A stretch of 64,000 nt of DNA. Source: Todiramphus chloris collaris. Lineage: Eukaryota; Chordata; Aves; Coraciiformes; Alcedinidae. Location: contig JANVCC010000020.1 of assembly GCA_025345505.1 (NCBI GenBank), forward strand, positions 52,129,523-52,193,522. Reading direction: 5' to 3'. The notes beneath the pieces were generated by a model. The model made no database searches. It worked only from the letters and a program-made list of their open reading frames with translations, and was not told where the DNA came from. This document shows, in pieces, positions 36,665 through 47,440 of the stretch (within the stretch, counting starts at the first letter, position 1; each line of letters opens with the position of its first letter). The position numbers were made by a program, and so were the translations under genes.

Positions 36665-39038
36665 AAGAGCATATTTATGCTTTAACTGTGGAATACACTA
36701 GCAGAGGTAACTGAATCAGCTTGAACGGAACTGGATTGGGCACTGAAAACAGTCCCAGTTTGTCAAGGGGTCTGTGCTTTAAGAAGCTGAGAGCATTAGC
36801 ATATTTCTGATTTCTGTGTCCCTTCAGTTAATCTAATTCCAAAACTTAAATACTATTTCCATATTTTTATTACTTGATTTGTGTTGCATGTTTTTTAGGG
36901 TAATATTTGTAAGCTCATGAGTCAAGAATCGAGTGTGGTTAAATATACCTTGAATTTATGTGACTAGTATTACATCCTTCACCATGCTGTGTATTTTTGA
37001 AGGTTTTGTGGAATGACAGACTGAAACTTTCTCTTACCTTTGTCTTGAGAATAAACACACTCAATTTAAGGGCAAACAAATTTATTTTTGAGTCCTGAAA
37101 TGCCTTCTGACTGAATTATTGGATGAATTAAAACCAAACTCACTCCCAAACATCTTTTGCTGTTTAATAAAGAGAGAGACAAAGACAGAATCTTTGTGGC
37201 TCAGGCTTTCTTACATGTAGCAGACATAAACCAAAAGACAGATTAAGACATCTTTGTCTATAGCCTTGTCCACTTGCAAGGAATAATAGTCAGAGAAAAG
37301 TGGAGAGCATTACATAGGTCAAGGGGGTCACTTGGTATGTGTTTCTTGGGCCACTCAATGAGAATGGTGCTTGGCCAAGCTCTTCTGCTGCTACAGCAAA
37401 ATGAGGTTTGCTGTAGTTTGATGAGGACAGAATTTCCTTCGGGCAACACAATTTCATTTTCTCTGTTCTGTTTTCCTAACTGTATTAAGATCTTTATTTG
37501 GGTAGATGATTTGTAGAGGCGAACAAGGATAACATTTGAGCATTTCTGCTGTGAATTCTTTAAATCCAGATTAAAAAAAGAAAACAGAAATAGCAAGTCA
37601 TGCATGTTGTAACTTCATGTTAAGTCATGTCATGTTCATTTCGTGTTCAGTTGTACCGCATCACACTATGAATATCCCAAGTGGAGCTGTTGCCTTTTAG
37701 CTTTACATGTAGGCAGTTATTTCCATCGAAGTTGTGGGGCCGTCTGTCTAGTCGCTGCTTTGACATCTGTCATCGTGGTACTAAATTGCTTTGTAAAACC
37801 TATTACTTTGGGATCTAGTGTAGTGTCTCTTAATTGCACCACTTGCTTCTCCTGCCTGAACAGAGCCTACTTTTGTTTCCGCCGTTAATGGCGAGGCCCT
37901 GATGGCAGAGCGACGCTGAAAGTTCATTGATGGGAGGGAAACTGCTCTGGGATTACACAGGCAGACTTGGGCCTTGTATTTTATGATGAGCACGAGTGCC
38001 AAAAAGGCTTGGGTTTTGACTTGTGTGACTTAATTCTCTGGCCGGCTGTTGAGGCAGTGGTATAATCATTGCGAACAAGCTCTCTGTGTTTTGTAGCTTC
38101 CCACGGATGCCGAGCGATTGCTCTCTGCTAAATGCTGGCTATTGAGCGCAGACTTCTGTGGCTCCCCAAAGGATCTCTGGGGCTCAGCAAATCCTTTGCT
38201 TCTCCCGTTGGGAATATTGTTTTCTGACTGTCTCTGCTGTCTCGTACTTAAAATACACACCTAACCCACAAAGAGGGATGCTGGTTAATCATTTACAATA
38301 AATGTATTCTTTACCTTTTCTTAGGCAGACAATGCTATTTAGGTGAAAAATGGCTTATATATTTTACATGAATGACTTCTAGATATCATAGCTTTTGCAA
38401 ATAATGAAACTTTTTTTTGCCTCACACAAAACAGCTAATTAATCACTAAAGGCAGCTATAAAAGGTACACACTTTCAGGCTTTAAGCCTAAAAACTGAGA
38501 CTGCCTCTTTGCTGAAAAATGCAATATATAGCTATATAAAGCAAATTAAGGCTTCAGAACTGAGAAGCTGTGTCATGCATAGTCCTACATCGCATGATCT
38601 ATAAAAGATGTCGGCTTGCATTTAAAATATTGAACTCCACTAATCTAGTTTTGGAGACACATAATTAAATAACTTAAATGAGGCAGTGGTCCTGGGGGAT
38701 TCATTTAAGCTGAACTTAAATTAACAGTAGTTAATTCACATTTTATGTGCAAGTGCATGTAACTAGAAACAGAACATGAACAAGCCAAGGATATTTGTAT
38801 ACCAAAGTTCATTCCTTAAGAAAAGGGATATTCAGTACGTACAAATATATGGAAGGTGCTTCCATTTCCCATCAACTGAACCTCAGATTTCCCTTTTCAT
38901 CACCAATGCAGTGGGTATTTACTGTGTCAATCAACTGCTAAGACTGAGAAATGCTCTTGAGTTGTGGTCAGATTTTACTTTTTATTTTTTACATGCAGTG
39001 CGGTAGCTTCCTTCTTAAAATTCATATGGTTCCTGCTG

Positions 39039-39048
39039 TGATTGACAG
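39039..39048 (+). promoter_or_regulatory. PBX-PREP/MEIS composite site
   Basis: An exact TGATTGACAG, the published composite site for PBX with PREP or MEIS TALE homeodomain proteins. About 0.1 exact matches are expected by chance in 64 kb over both strands. It sits in a non-repetitive block with some CpGs (39030-39165). Activity is an inference. Confidence 0.35.
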
Positions 39049-42000
39049 GGTACGGCTTCATTATGCAGTTTGCTAGATGGGCCGATTATGGCTATGAATG
39101 CGTGAATGGGGTGAATGAGAGAAATGTGTCATTGATTCCAGCCGTGGTCGGCTGGTTCATTAACGGTGTGAATGCACCACACTCATGTCAGTAAGGGAAG
39201 CAGTGAGAGAAGCTGATTTGTACTTTTTCGGTTGTTTGGAAAAACTTACTATGCTAATATTTTTGCCATCTAGTGCCACTTTTGCAAAGAACAGGGGAAG
39301 AATAAATGACATCAAAAGTAAATTATATTGGTCCTCCGGGTTGGTTTTTTGAGGCACAGTCACTTCTCTTCCTCCTCTTGGGACTGGAAGTTTTGTTTTG
39401 TCTTTGCTTAAGCTGTTCTACCCTTTCTCCACAGCAGTGTAGATGAAAACGTGTGTGACAAGCAGCACATTAAGATGCGTGGACTGACTTCTTAAATAAA
39501 AAGGACCCAAGAAAATAAGCCTCGTTGTCCCTTTTACCTATGGAGTTTGTATGCTACAGCAGATGTATTTTCAATTTTGACCGGCCTGTTTGGGAGTTTA
39601 AGGGGAGAGTCACTGTGCTTTTGAAGTATTGATTAAACAAACAATATTTATTTTCACTGGTGGCTAAGTAGTGACAAGGGGATTTTAAATGCCCAAACAT
39701 GTGTTAGACCTCTGTATTAGTTTGTGGTTTACACAAGATTCAGTTGTCTGTTCTCATTATAGTGCTTCAGGCAATAAGAAGATAAAAAATCCTAAATGAA
39801 ACCAAGCAGAGATGATACAGAGGGTGTGAACGTGCAAATCTAGGCGTGATTGTCAAGGGTCTTGCTTTTGGCTGCCAGAATTTCTAATCAAATGCCTGAA
39901 AGTCAAATGACTGAAAAGAGAGCAGTAGATCCTATAAGATCTCCTCAGATCAACCATGTGTTGCAATGCAACTTTTAGAAAAGCCAGTGTAAAAATAAAA
40001 TGTTGCTTCAGCTGTAAAGGAGCTCCAAAACATCATTGTACAGTGTAGATCTGTGCTGACGCTTTCTTTTCTTTGGAAACATTTCTGCAGAAAAAAAGCC
40101 ATCATCTTCCTTCATAAATACTGCTTTTAAAACTAAACCACTTCATTAGCATTAAAAGCAGTTTGATCCATTGCTGTGGCCCAAATCCCAAATGAGAATG
40201 TACCTTCCTCTGGGGCTCTCCACCTCTGTGTGCTGTTAAAAATGTAAGCAAACATCTCTGCTCTGGGTAAACGGAGAAAGTGATTTACGAATACATGAAT
40301 TGCAGCTTCATTGTTAATGAAGTTTCTTATCAATGTGCTTGGCTGGAAGACTGACCGTAGTAAATCAGAAGTTTCAAAGGAGCATTGGCAGCTTTGTTTG
40401 ACATAAAATTAAAATGCTACAAATGGCAATCATGGCATTTGCTGAGAGCTGACCGGTATCCACTTTGCTCTTTTTCTCTGGTTTTGAAGAACAAAAAAAA
40501 CGTATTATGGGACATTTTGAGGAAAGGTTCATATTCCTTGCTCTTGTTTGACCTCACTGTAGAAATGGTCAGATAGCAAAAGGGCCGCAGGAACTTCCAG
40601 AAGCAACAGCATGTTTTCCAGACAGGCTAAATGTTCTTGGAGTTTCTCTGCACTTCTCCCAGTTTAAAAATCTTCAGGTGATGGGTCTGCTGCTGTTTCA
40701 TGCTGTTGTGACTGCATGCACAGTGTATCTTCAGCTCATTGTCATGCTCATCCCCATGGCTGGTGCTCCCATCAGCATTGCCCTCTGAGGTTAGTTTGCC
40801 TTCTCCTGCAGTGAAATTCATCCCTGAAGGTGTCCTACAATGGCCCTTGACTTCCAGGTTGGACTTCAATGATGGTAATGTTTGCTTCAGAAAGGCTGTG
40901 CGTGTCTCCAGGGTGGATGCTTGCTCTGGTCTTGGGCAGACTGCTATGGAAGGTGCTAAGTAGGGCTTTCACGTCCATGTTTGTCCTCACCAGAAGTGCG
41001 GGAGGCTTGCATTTAGGGCTGGCCGCTGTAGCGGGTGGCCAGAGCAGCAGGGCAGCAGTTCTGTCCCTCAATTTTCTTGCAGACAAATGCCTGTAAGAGA
41101 TCTGTTCTCCAGCTCCATAGCATACAAATTTCTCTGGCTCTGTGCAGCTGGGTGTGGGGAGAATGTGTAAGGAAACCATTGTGGCAGACAAGCTGGAAGA
41201 CTGACACAGTCTTCGTAGATATATTAAAAATAAATGTCTCTGCTTCAGCCTGTGAAGTCTGATCCTCATATATTAACTGCATGGGATGGCGGGGAAGAGC
41301 TGTTTTATTTTCTGGTTTGTTTGCCTTATGCCTGTATAATCTCAATGGGTTTTGTCTGCCTGCAAATCTTAATGTATTGTAGAATAGCTTGAGCAGAATA
41401 ATGTATAATTTAGGCAATGTGTGGATACACTGATTCTGTTGACAAAGTACAAGAAAATTATTACTTCCCTGTTCATCTGTTGACCATGAAACACTGACAT
41501 ATGATTAATGCTGCTCTGCTAGTAAAATCTCACTCTATCATGTGTTTCAGAATAATAATGTGCCTAAGAAAAGCAATTTTTGCCAATGATATGCTGTAAA
41601 CAATTACAATAGTTTTGATATTTTATAAACAAATTCATAACCATCTTCAGTGTCCTGTCTAAAGAGCCACTGATGATGGGCCTGTCAAAATTAAAACATA
41701 AAAGCAAATAACTGCGTTAAAGGTTGCCTATTTATGTGAAGTGTCTGGTGCAGGGACAGAGGGCTGCAAATGAGGCACCATGAAACTGCTAAATCAGGAA
41801 GTTCTGAAAAAAAAAGTGACAAGAACAGCATTTCCCATTTATTGAGTTGAGAATTCTTAAAATTCGTGTTTAATAATGGAAGAATAAAGGAGTGGACTTA
41901 AACATTTAATGAGTGAAATGCATCTAGAAATTGCACCAAGGGGAGTTTTATACAGAAAGACCCAAGCAAGAATTTAGTACTTGGGCTATCCCCAAAAGTC

Positions 42001-44410
42001 ATTTTTCTTGTTAAGTAATAAATTAATAATTTAAGCCATTAAGCTGCAGCTTTTAAGCAGCTGCACCTTGAAATGCAAGTTAACTCAGCCTTAGCAGAAA
42101 GAGGGAAATTTCTCCTAATTCTTTCTTTTACTATTCCTTTACACTTTCTTTTTAAGGTTTCATAGTTTATTTTTATAGTCATTCCCTTTATTTGCTTGTT
42201 GGCTGGTGGGTGTTGTGAATTTGAAATGCATCACGGTACCTCTGATCTTAGTGCCTATATATGTAGAATTACCTTGGTAAGATCAGATTCACTAGTATAT
42301 TTCTTCCCCCTCCCTCAGTAATTGCACCTTATCTCTTTCAAAAACAGAGAAAAGGGGGGCGGGGGGAGCAGAGATGAGGTTTTTTATTCTCTGAAGTTGT
42401 CCATAACCCAAGTGCCAGCACTTTCAAAGAGAAACCTTCCTTGGAAAGTCTCAACCTGAAGGAAAGTGTTGTAGTCATTGTCTGAAACTGTGGTCTTTCC
42501 TAATGGAAGTACTTGGACAACCTTATTTCTGCAAGCAGAAGCAAATGTTAAACTAGCTATGTTTTGGGTTTGTTTTTTTTTTTTCCCTAGGTCTTAATAG
42601 TTCTAAGTTTATTATAGTAGCTAAAATACAAGCTAAGAAAAAAGAACTCTTTTCTGAACTCCTGGGTGCAGCTATTCATCCTGTCTCAGTCACCTGCTAT
42701 CATCCTGCTTGTTCATCAGCAGATAAAGACTCAACACCTACGTAATGGTTTGGTTGCCTGAAATGCTGTAGGGAGGGTTTGTGTGTCTGGCAGCTGTGAC
42801 ATTCATCTGAAATTATCCAATCTGTCCATCTTTTTTCCAACAACTGGAGAAAATTACTGTGATCAAAATGGAAAAAAGAGTAGTTAACCTTTTACTTACT
42901 TCTCAGTAGGGTGTTTTTCTGTAGCAGTTGGGAAGTTCAGCTCTTACGGGTTTCAGTTTCCCATCACAGCCAATTTGTCAGTGTTTCTGGGCACTGGGAT
43001 TCTGTGACATGCTTTTATTTGCTGAATTATCAAGATGTTCTGGCTAATGTAAAGAAAAATTTTGGAAATGTTAAAAACATTATGCTTCAGCACATAACCC
43101 ACCTTCGAAGCAGCAGAGACCAGGACTTGACAGATGGTGTCTAGATAGAAAACAAGGCAGCATACATTTTAATGTTAGTTTATCCGTTTTCACTTACGCT
43201 TTGGTATAGGTTGGAGTGAAATAATCAAAGACAGCTTGGACAAATAATAATGGTGTGAATTCTCTAGGATTTGTGAGTAAATTAAAATATTCTGCAGTGT
43301 AACACTAGCAGATGTTGCTTGGAAACCTGTCCCGTGTGGAACAGAAAAACAACCTAACCAATGGGACTAGTGGTACTGTAGCTGAAAGCATTGGTGTAAT
43401 CCCTGTTTGTGGCAACAATGCAAAAAAATAGTGCTGCTGTTTATTGCTGCTGGGTCTTGTAGGGAATGATAAGGAAGGGGGGGTGGGGTGGGTGTGGAAC
43501 CAACACGTACCACCCACAATAATTCATTCTGTTGTGTTCACATGTGCTAGAGAAAAATGACATTTGAAAAGTAAACGTGCTTCCTACTAGTTAAATGTGT
43601 ATGGAAAAATAATACAAAGAAATCATGACACCCTTTAGTTTGTAGATTTCTCTTCAAGGCTTTTTTACTCCACGCTTTTTACTTCATTTTTCTTACAGCA
43701 CTTTAGAGACTTTGATTGCAGCATCTGATTTTGATGAATCCAGAGGCATCATAACTAAGATGTTCCTCAACTGCACTTTCACTTTTTGTTCATTTTAAGT
43801 TTCTTCAAACAGAATATTTTGGTTCATTGCATGGTGTTCCCATCTGGTTTGATGTGAGAGGAAATCACATTCTTTGAATAACTAATACATTCGTAGGTCA
43901 CATTTTTTCTTCTCTTCAAATGCATGTTGAGAAAAGCATAAGACTGAAAAAGATGACCTGTGTTTCACCATCAGTGTGCTGAGGGTTTGTGTAGCAAACT
44001 CTAACAGTGAGCAGGCCTTCAAGAGGTGAGAAAACTGTTGCACAATATTTACAGTTGTACAGCCCTAAAGATTTAGAGTATTTCTGAAAACATTTCATCT
44101 GTCCTGCATGTGGATGGCAGTACACCTATATAAACCATTTAATGCATTTTTCTCAATTTTTCCTTTATCACAAATATTTTGAAAATTAGCCTTTATTATT
44201 TTTCACTTTTAATTAGCACAGTTGTATCTTATTATGTGATTTCTAGTTTTAAACATTGTCTTACAACATTATTCCTACCTTTGTATCTAGGCACAATACC
44301 AGCGTGGATTGACTTGGGATGTAGTTCTGCAGAGTCATGGCACAAGTGAAAAAAACACCCTAGAATCTCTGAATATTTTTAATCTTTTTGTTTTGTTTTG
44401 TTTCTTGCAG

Positions 44411-44532
44411 ATGTGATCCATACTGTTGGGCCAATTGCAAGAGGCCATCTCACCGACACTCATAAAGAAAACTTGGCAAGTTGCTATAAATCCTCTCTGA
44501 AATTGGCAAAAGAAAACAACATCAGATCAATT
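44411..44532 (+). CDS. MACROD2: MACROD2 internal exon, central macro domain
   Basis: This is an internal coding exon of 122 bp. The acceptor TTTCTTGCAG ends at 44410 after a long T-rich tract, and the donor GTAAGT begins at 44533. The first two bases complete a codon begun in the previous exon, expected to be Tyr; the next 40 codons are open and the exon ends in phase 0. The peptide begins VIHTVGPIARGH, a core strand of the macro fold, and continues with CYKSSLKLAKENNIRS. MACROD2 and MACROD1 share the first motif, but the HKENL..CYKSSLKL.KENN part matches MACROD2, whereas MACROD1 has a divergent segment here. MACROD2 is a mono-ADP-ribosyl hydrolase that removes ADP-ribose from acidic residues and deacylates O-acetyl-ADP-ribose. 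The glycine-rich loop and the STGIYGFP loop that bind ADP-ribose are encoded by neighbouring exons outside the window. No damage is visible. Confidence 0.93.
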
Positions 44533-45536
44533 GTAAGTACACTATGAGAACATGTTATTTTTTCTAATTTGGATCTCTGCTTTCTTACTGTGGAACAGTT
44601 ATAATGTTAAGCTTCCAGAAGGAATTCTTCCTGTATCTGATGTCAAAAAGCAAGAAATTAAATATCGTTTGGCCAAAAGAGTTCATATTATATTTAAAGA
44701 TGGTAAATGCATGCAGAATGGCCTCCTAAAGAGCTGAGAAGTGATTAATTCGTTGCGTATTATGTCTTTTAACATTTCTCCCTAAAAATAATAGTCTGGC
44801 ACTGTTTATAGCACCCCCACACCAAAATCAATCATAAAATAGCCTGCTCTGTGATATTCCACTGAATGATAAAGGTTCTTTGGTTGCTTGAAATGTGTTA
44901 CATTTCTGTACCTTAAAAGGCCAAATTATGTAAGTCTACAGAGAAGAGGAGCTGTTCCCTCTTCAGCTATAGAACTTTGATTCTGTAGCTCAAACTGCTG
45001 GAGCTGAAGTGTTTAGGTATCCATACATTAGTTCCCTCTATGTTTAATCAAGAAGGACGTTATCGCCTGGGCGTGACTTCACAGATTTTGTGTCATTTTG
45101 GTGGCTTATGTGATAGCATATGGGTTTGGCAACTTAGAAAACACACACTTAATCTGAAAAATGTTAGTTAGAGCAGTGGTGGTGTATCAGGGTGAAACAT
45201 TTCATCAGGGAGAGCTATTATCATTGAAAAGTTGCAAAAGGAAAATAAAGCTCTTTATGGAGAGGGATAGGACAGGTGTAGGTCTTTGAGCCTGAGTTAG
45301 GTGTGCCCTTCAGAATCAAGCCTGATGAATATCGCTTCTTTCTGTTAGTGTAAACTGTGCTCTTCACACTTTTTGCTAAGGAAAGCCTTTCGGTACTTCT
45401 GCAAATGGGGTCCAGTGAAACCTCTCTTTGCCATTATCCAGCCATGAGAGCGGAGTGGTACCCAATTTAGCCATTACTTGGTTTGTTTGTTTTTCTTTTG
45501 ATGTTAGGTACAGAAGTTAGAACTGAAAGCAACCTT

Positions 45537-45559
45537 GGGGGGGGTGTGTGTGTGTGTGT
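45537..45559. repeat. G8 plus (TG)n microsatellite
   Basis: Eight G followed by TG repeats, 180 bp before the poly-G gap. Confidence 0.9.
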
Positions 45560-45741
45560 TGTTTTGAAGTCATCTCTGTGATTAAGCACAAAAGGATGTA
45601 TCTGTTCTGCTGTAATTCTTATTGTAGCCAATAAGATCTCTGTTCTGTTGCACCTACATTCATCATCGTTCCTACCTTTAGGTTCTGGGCAATTACATAC
45701 TGCTTGTGGGGCATTCAGGTTATTGAGAATATAGTTCCTAA

Positions 45742-45764
45742 GGGGGGGGGGGGGGGGGGGGGGG
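45742..45764. repeat. Poly-G tract left of gap
   Basis: 23 uninterrupted G directly against the N run. It may be a genuine G tract or an artefact of sequencing or assembly. Confidence 0.85.
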
Positions 45765-45864
45765 NNNNNNNNNNNNNNNNNNNNNNNNNNNNNNNNNNNN
45801 NNNNNNNNNNNNNNNNNNNNNNNNNNNNNNNNNNNNNNNNNNNNNNNNNNNNNNNNNNNNNNNN
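45765..45864. other. Assembly gap (100 N)
   Basis: Exactly 100 N, the usual convention for a gap of unknown length. True size and content are unknown. Open frames drawn across it are meaningless. Confidence 0.99.
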
Positions 45865-45941
45865 GGGGGTGTTGAAGAAGGGGGTGGGGGGGGGGGTGGA
45901 GTAGGTAAAAAGGTGGGGGGGGGGGGGGGGGGGGGGGGGGG
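45865..45941. repeat. G-rich tract right of gap
   Basis: G runs of 5, 5 and 10 or more bases are separated by short spacers, then a run of 27 G (45915-45941). If real it has strong G-quadruplex potential. Confidence 0.85.
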
Positions 45942-47214
45942 AGGAAAGAAAAAATTTAACAACAAAATGGTATAAAAAGAATATTGAAATAACAAAGGAA
46001 AAACTGCAGTGGTCATTGGTTAGTGCTGGTATTATTTGCATCTGTCGGGGTTCTGTAATTCTAGGACATTCTAGGTGATAGTTTCATATATAACAGGGAA
46101 TAATAAAAAGTGGGTCATACTCATGGGTTTCATGAAAATTAGCTTGATATTTTAGTAAGAAAAGATGACCACAAGAGAAATCATCCATGGATTATTTCCT
46201 TGATGGTTAAGAGCCGTTGACTGTGCACCTGTTTGAGATAAAAAATACTCAACACCCAGACTTGCAGGACACAGCTGCACAAGCTGAACAGGAGCCAAGA
46301 GCCATTCATTCATACCAGCATTAAGAAGCTTAGCAAGCAATATGGATTTTAAAGTCCACATGACAGATCGTGGACTGTTCTGAAAAGCCCTAAGTCCAGT
46401 GATTTCAGTGATGCTTTGGGAAGTGAAGGCTACTTGAGTGTCTACCCTAATGAACAAGTCAAGCCTGGAGCAAAGTAAAATGTACAATTCATTCAATTAA
46501 GGAGCAGTAGATTACTGTGAGTCTGAAGAAAAGAATACAAAGTGCAAGTGGATTTCACAAGATCTAGTACAGTGGACATAGAGGGAAAGGAAAGCAAATG
46601 AATAAAAATATTTACAGACTTCGGAGGTTTGCAGAGACCTGGTAGAGAGAACAGAAGTATTCAAATTGCCTCAAATGGGCAACATCTGAGTGTGGACTGG
46701 ATTATGACAATAGATATATTTGCAATAGGGAGAATTCAAACAAAAATTAGGGAGGGGAAGGGATAAGGGGTGGGAAAAGGTTACATGTGTAAAATAAAGT
46801 AGAGAGAGAAAGCTGTGCTGATTGATTCCATGTTTTGATTGCCTTTTTAACAAGAAGGTGAAATAAGTATGGGAAAGAGGAAAATGAGGAATTTTTAAAA
46901 AGGTACTGAGTAAAAGCAGGAAAAGGAGTATATTCATGGCATATATATAAACAGGTACGGGAAATAGCAAGTTGTGGTATACTACAAGAATTAACTAAAA
47001 CAAAGTACTAGCAGTTGTAGAGAGTGAGAAGGAAGCAGTGAGACATTAAAGAGTTGTACCGATACAAGCATGTTACTTACCTTTGAAACAGAAAGGCCAG
47101 CAAGTTTAGAAATTAATGCAAAAAATGGGGAAAAAAAAAAACAAACCACAAAACATTCAAATTATTTTGAACACAAATTGTTTTGTAGGAATTAGAATTT
47201 CTGGAGGCATCATG
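45942..47214. other. Intronic sequence without recognised genes
   Basis: Purine-rich AT sequence. Part of 46560-46970 may be the far-decayed upstream continuation of the old LINE at 47215, but I cannot show this. An A-rich run lies near 47130. Confidence 0.45.
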
Positions 47215-47440
47215 AATGGAGAGTCATGATGCATGGCAATGCATCAAGTTGGACAGAAGTGTGCAGGGTGACTCAGGGTGCACTGCTAAATGCAGTTTCA
47301 TTTAACATCTTTATTAATGATTTTTGAAGAGTACATAAACAGCTCATTAATTACATTTACAAATGATACTACATTAGGCAGTATTGCAAACACTAGAAAA
47401 GACAGAGATATATGATGACAATTGATTACAGAGACTGGGA
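47215..47440 (+). mobile_element. Ancient CR1/L3-like LINE relic, palm region
   Basis: TTTAACATCTTTATTAATGA encodes FNIFIND, a hallmark of CR1 reverse transcriptase. After one indel, EEYINSSLITFTNDTTLGSI follows, where TNDTT stands at the position of the catalytic FADDT. Decay is heavy and the flanks are uncertain. Confidence 0.55.

Larger units (their letters stand above)
33977..44379. other. Intronic sequence with possible conserved elements
   Basis: Ten kilobases of unique DNA. It holds poly-T tracts (35448, 36002-36022), a T/G-rich then C-rich pair at 36566-36664, and blocks at 37640-37960, 38400-38700 and 39030-39165 that look like conserved non-coding elements. Overlapping minus and plus open frames at 40.7-41.4 kb (to 144 codons) have no recognised domain. 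Confidence 0.5.
1..44410 (+). other. MACROD2: MACROD2 intron, 3' part (more than 44 kb)
   Basis: This is the sequence upstream of the only recognised exon. It ends in a long pyrimidine-rich stretch with T and G, then a TTTCTTGCAG acceptor at 44401-44410. I found no exon for the preceding macro-domain loop (the glycine-rich GGGGVDG region known from the family) in any plus-strand frame, so that exon probably lies left of the window. The intron holds CR1 elements in both orientations, a DNA-transposon-like relic, simple repeats and some conserved-looking blocks, described separately. The assignment to MACROD2 depends on the exon at 44411. Confidence 0.75.

Noticed and set aside
40835..41417. 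Minus-strand open frames of 144 and 134 codons, overlapping plus frames
   Set aside because: No domain, no convincing splice or start context; a few frames of this length are expected by chance in 64 kb of AT-rich DNA.
45704..46041. Open frames with glycine or proline runs across the N gap
   Set aside because: They are translations of poly-G/poly-C and unknown bases; not evidence of a protein.
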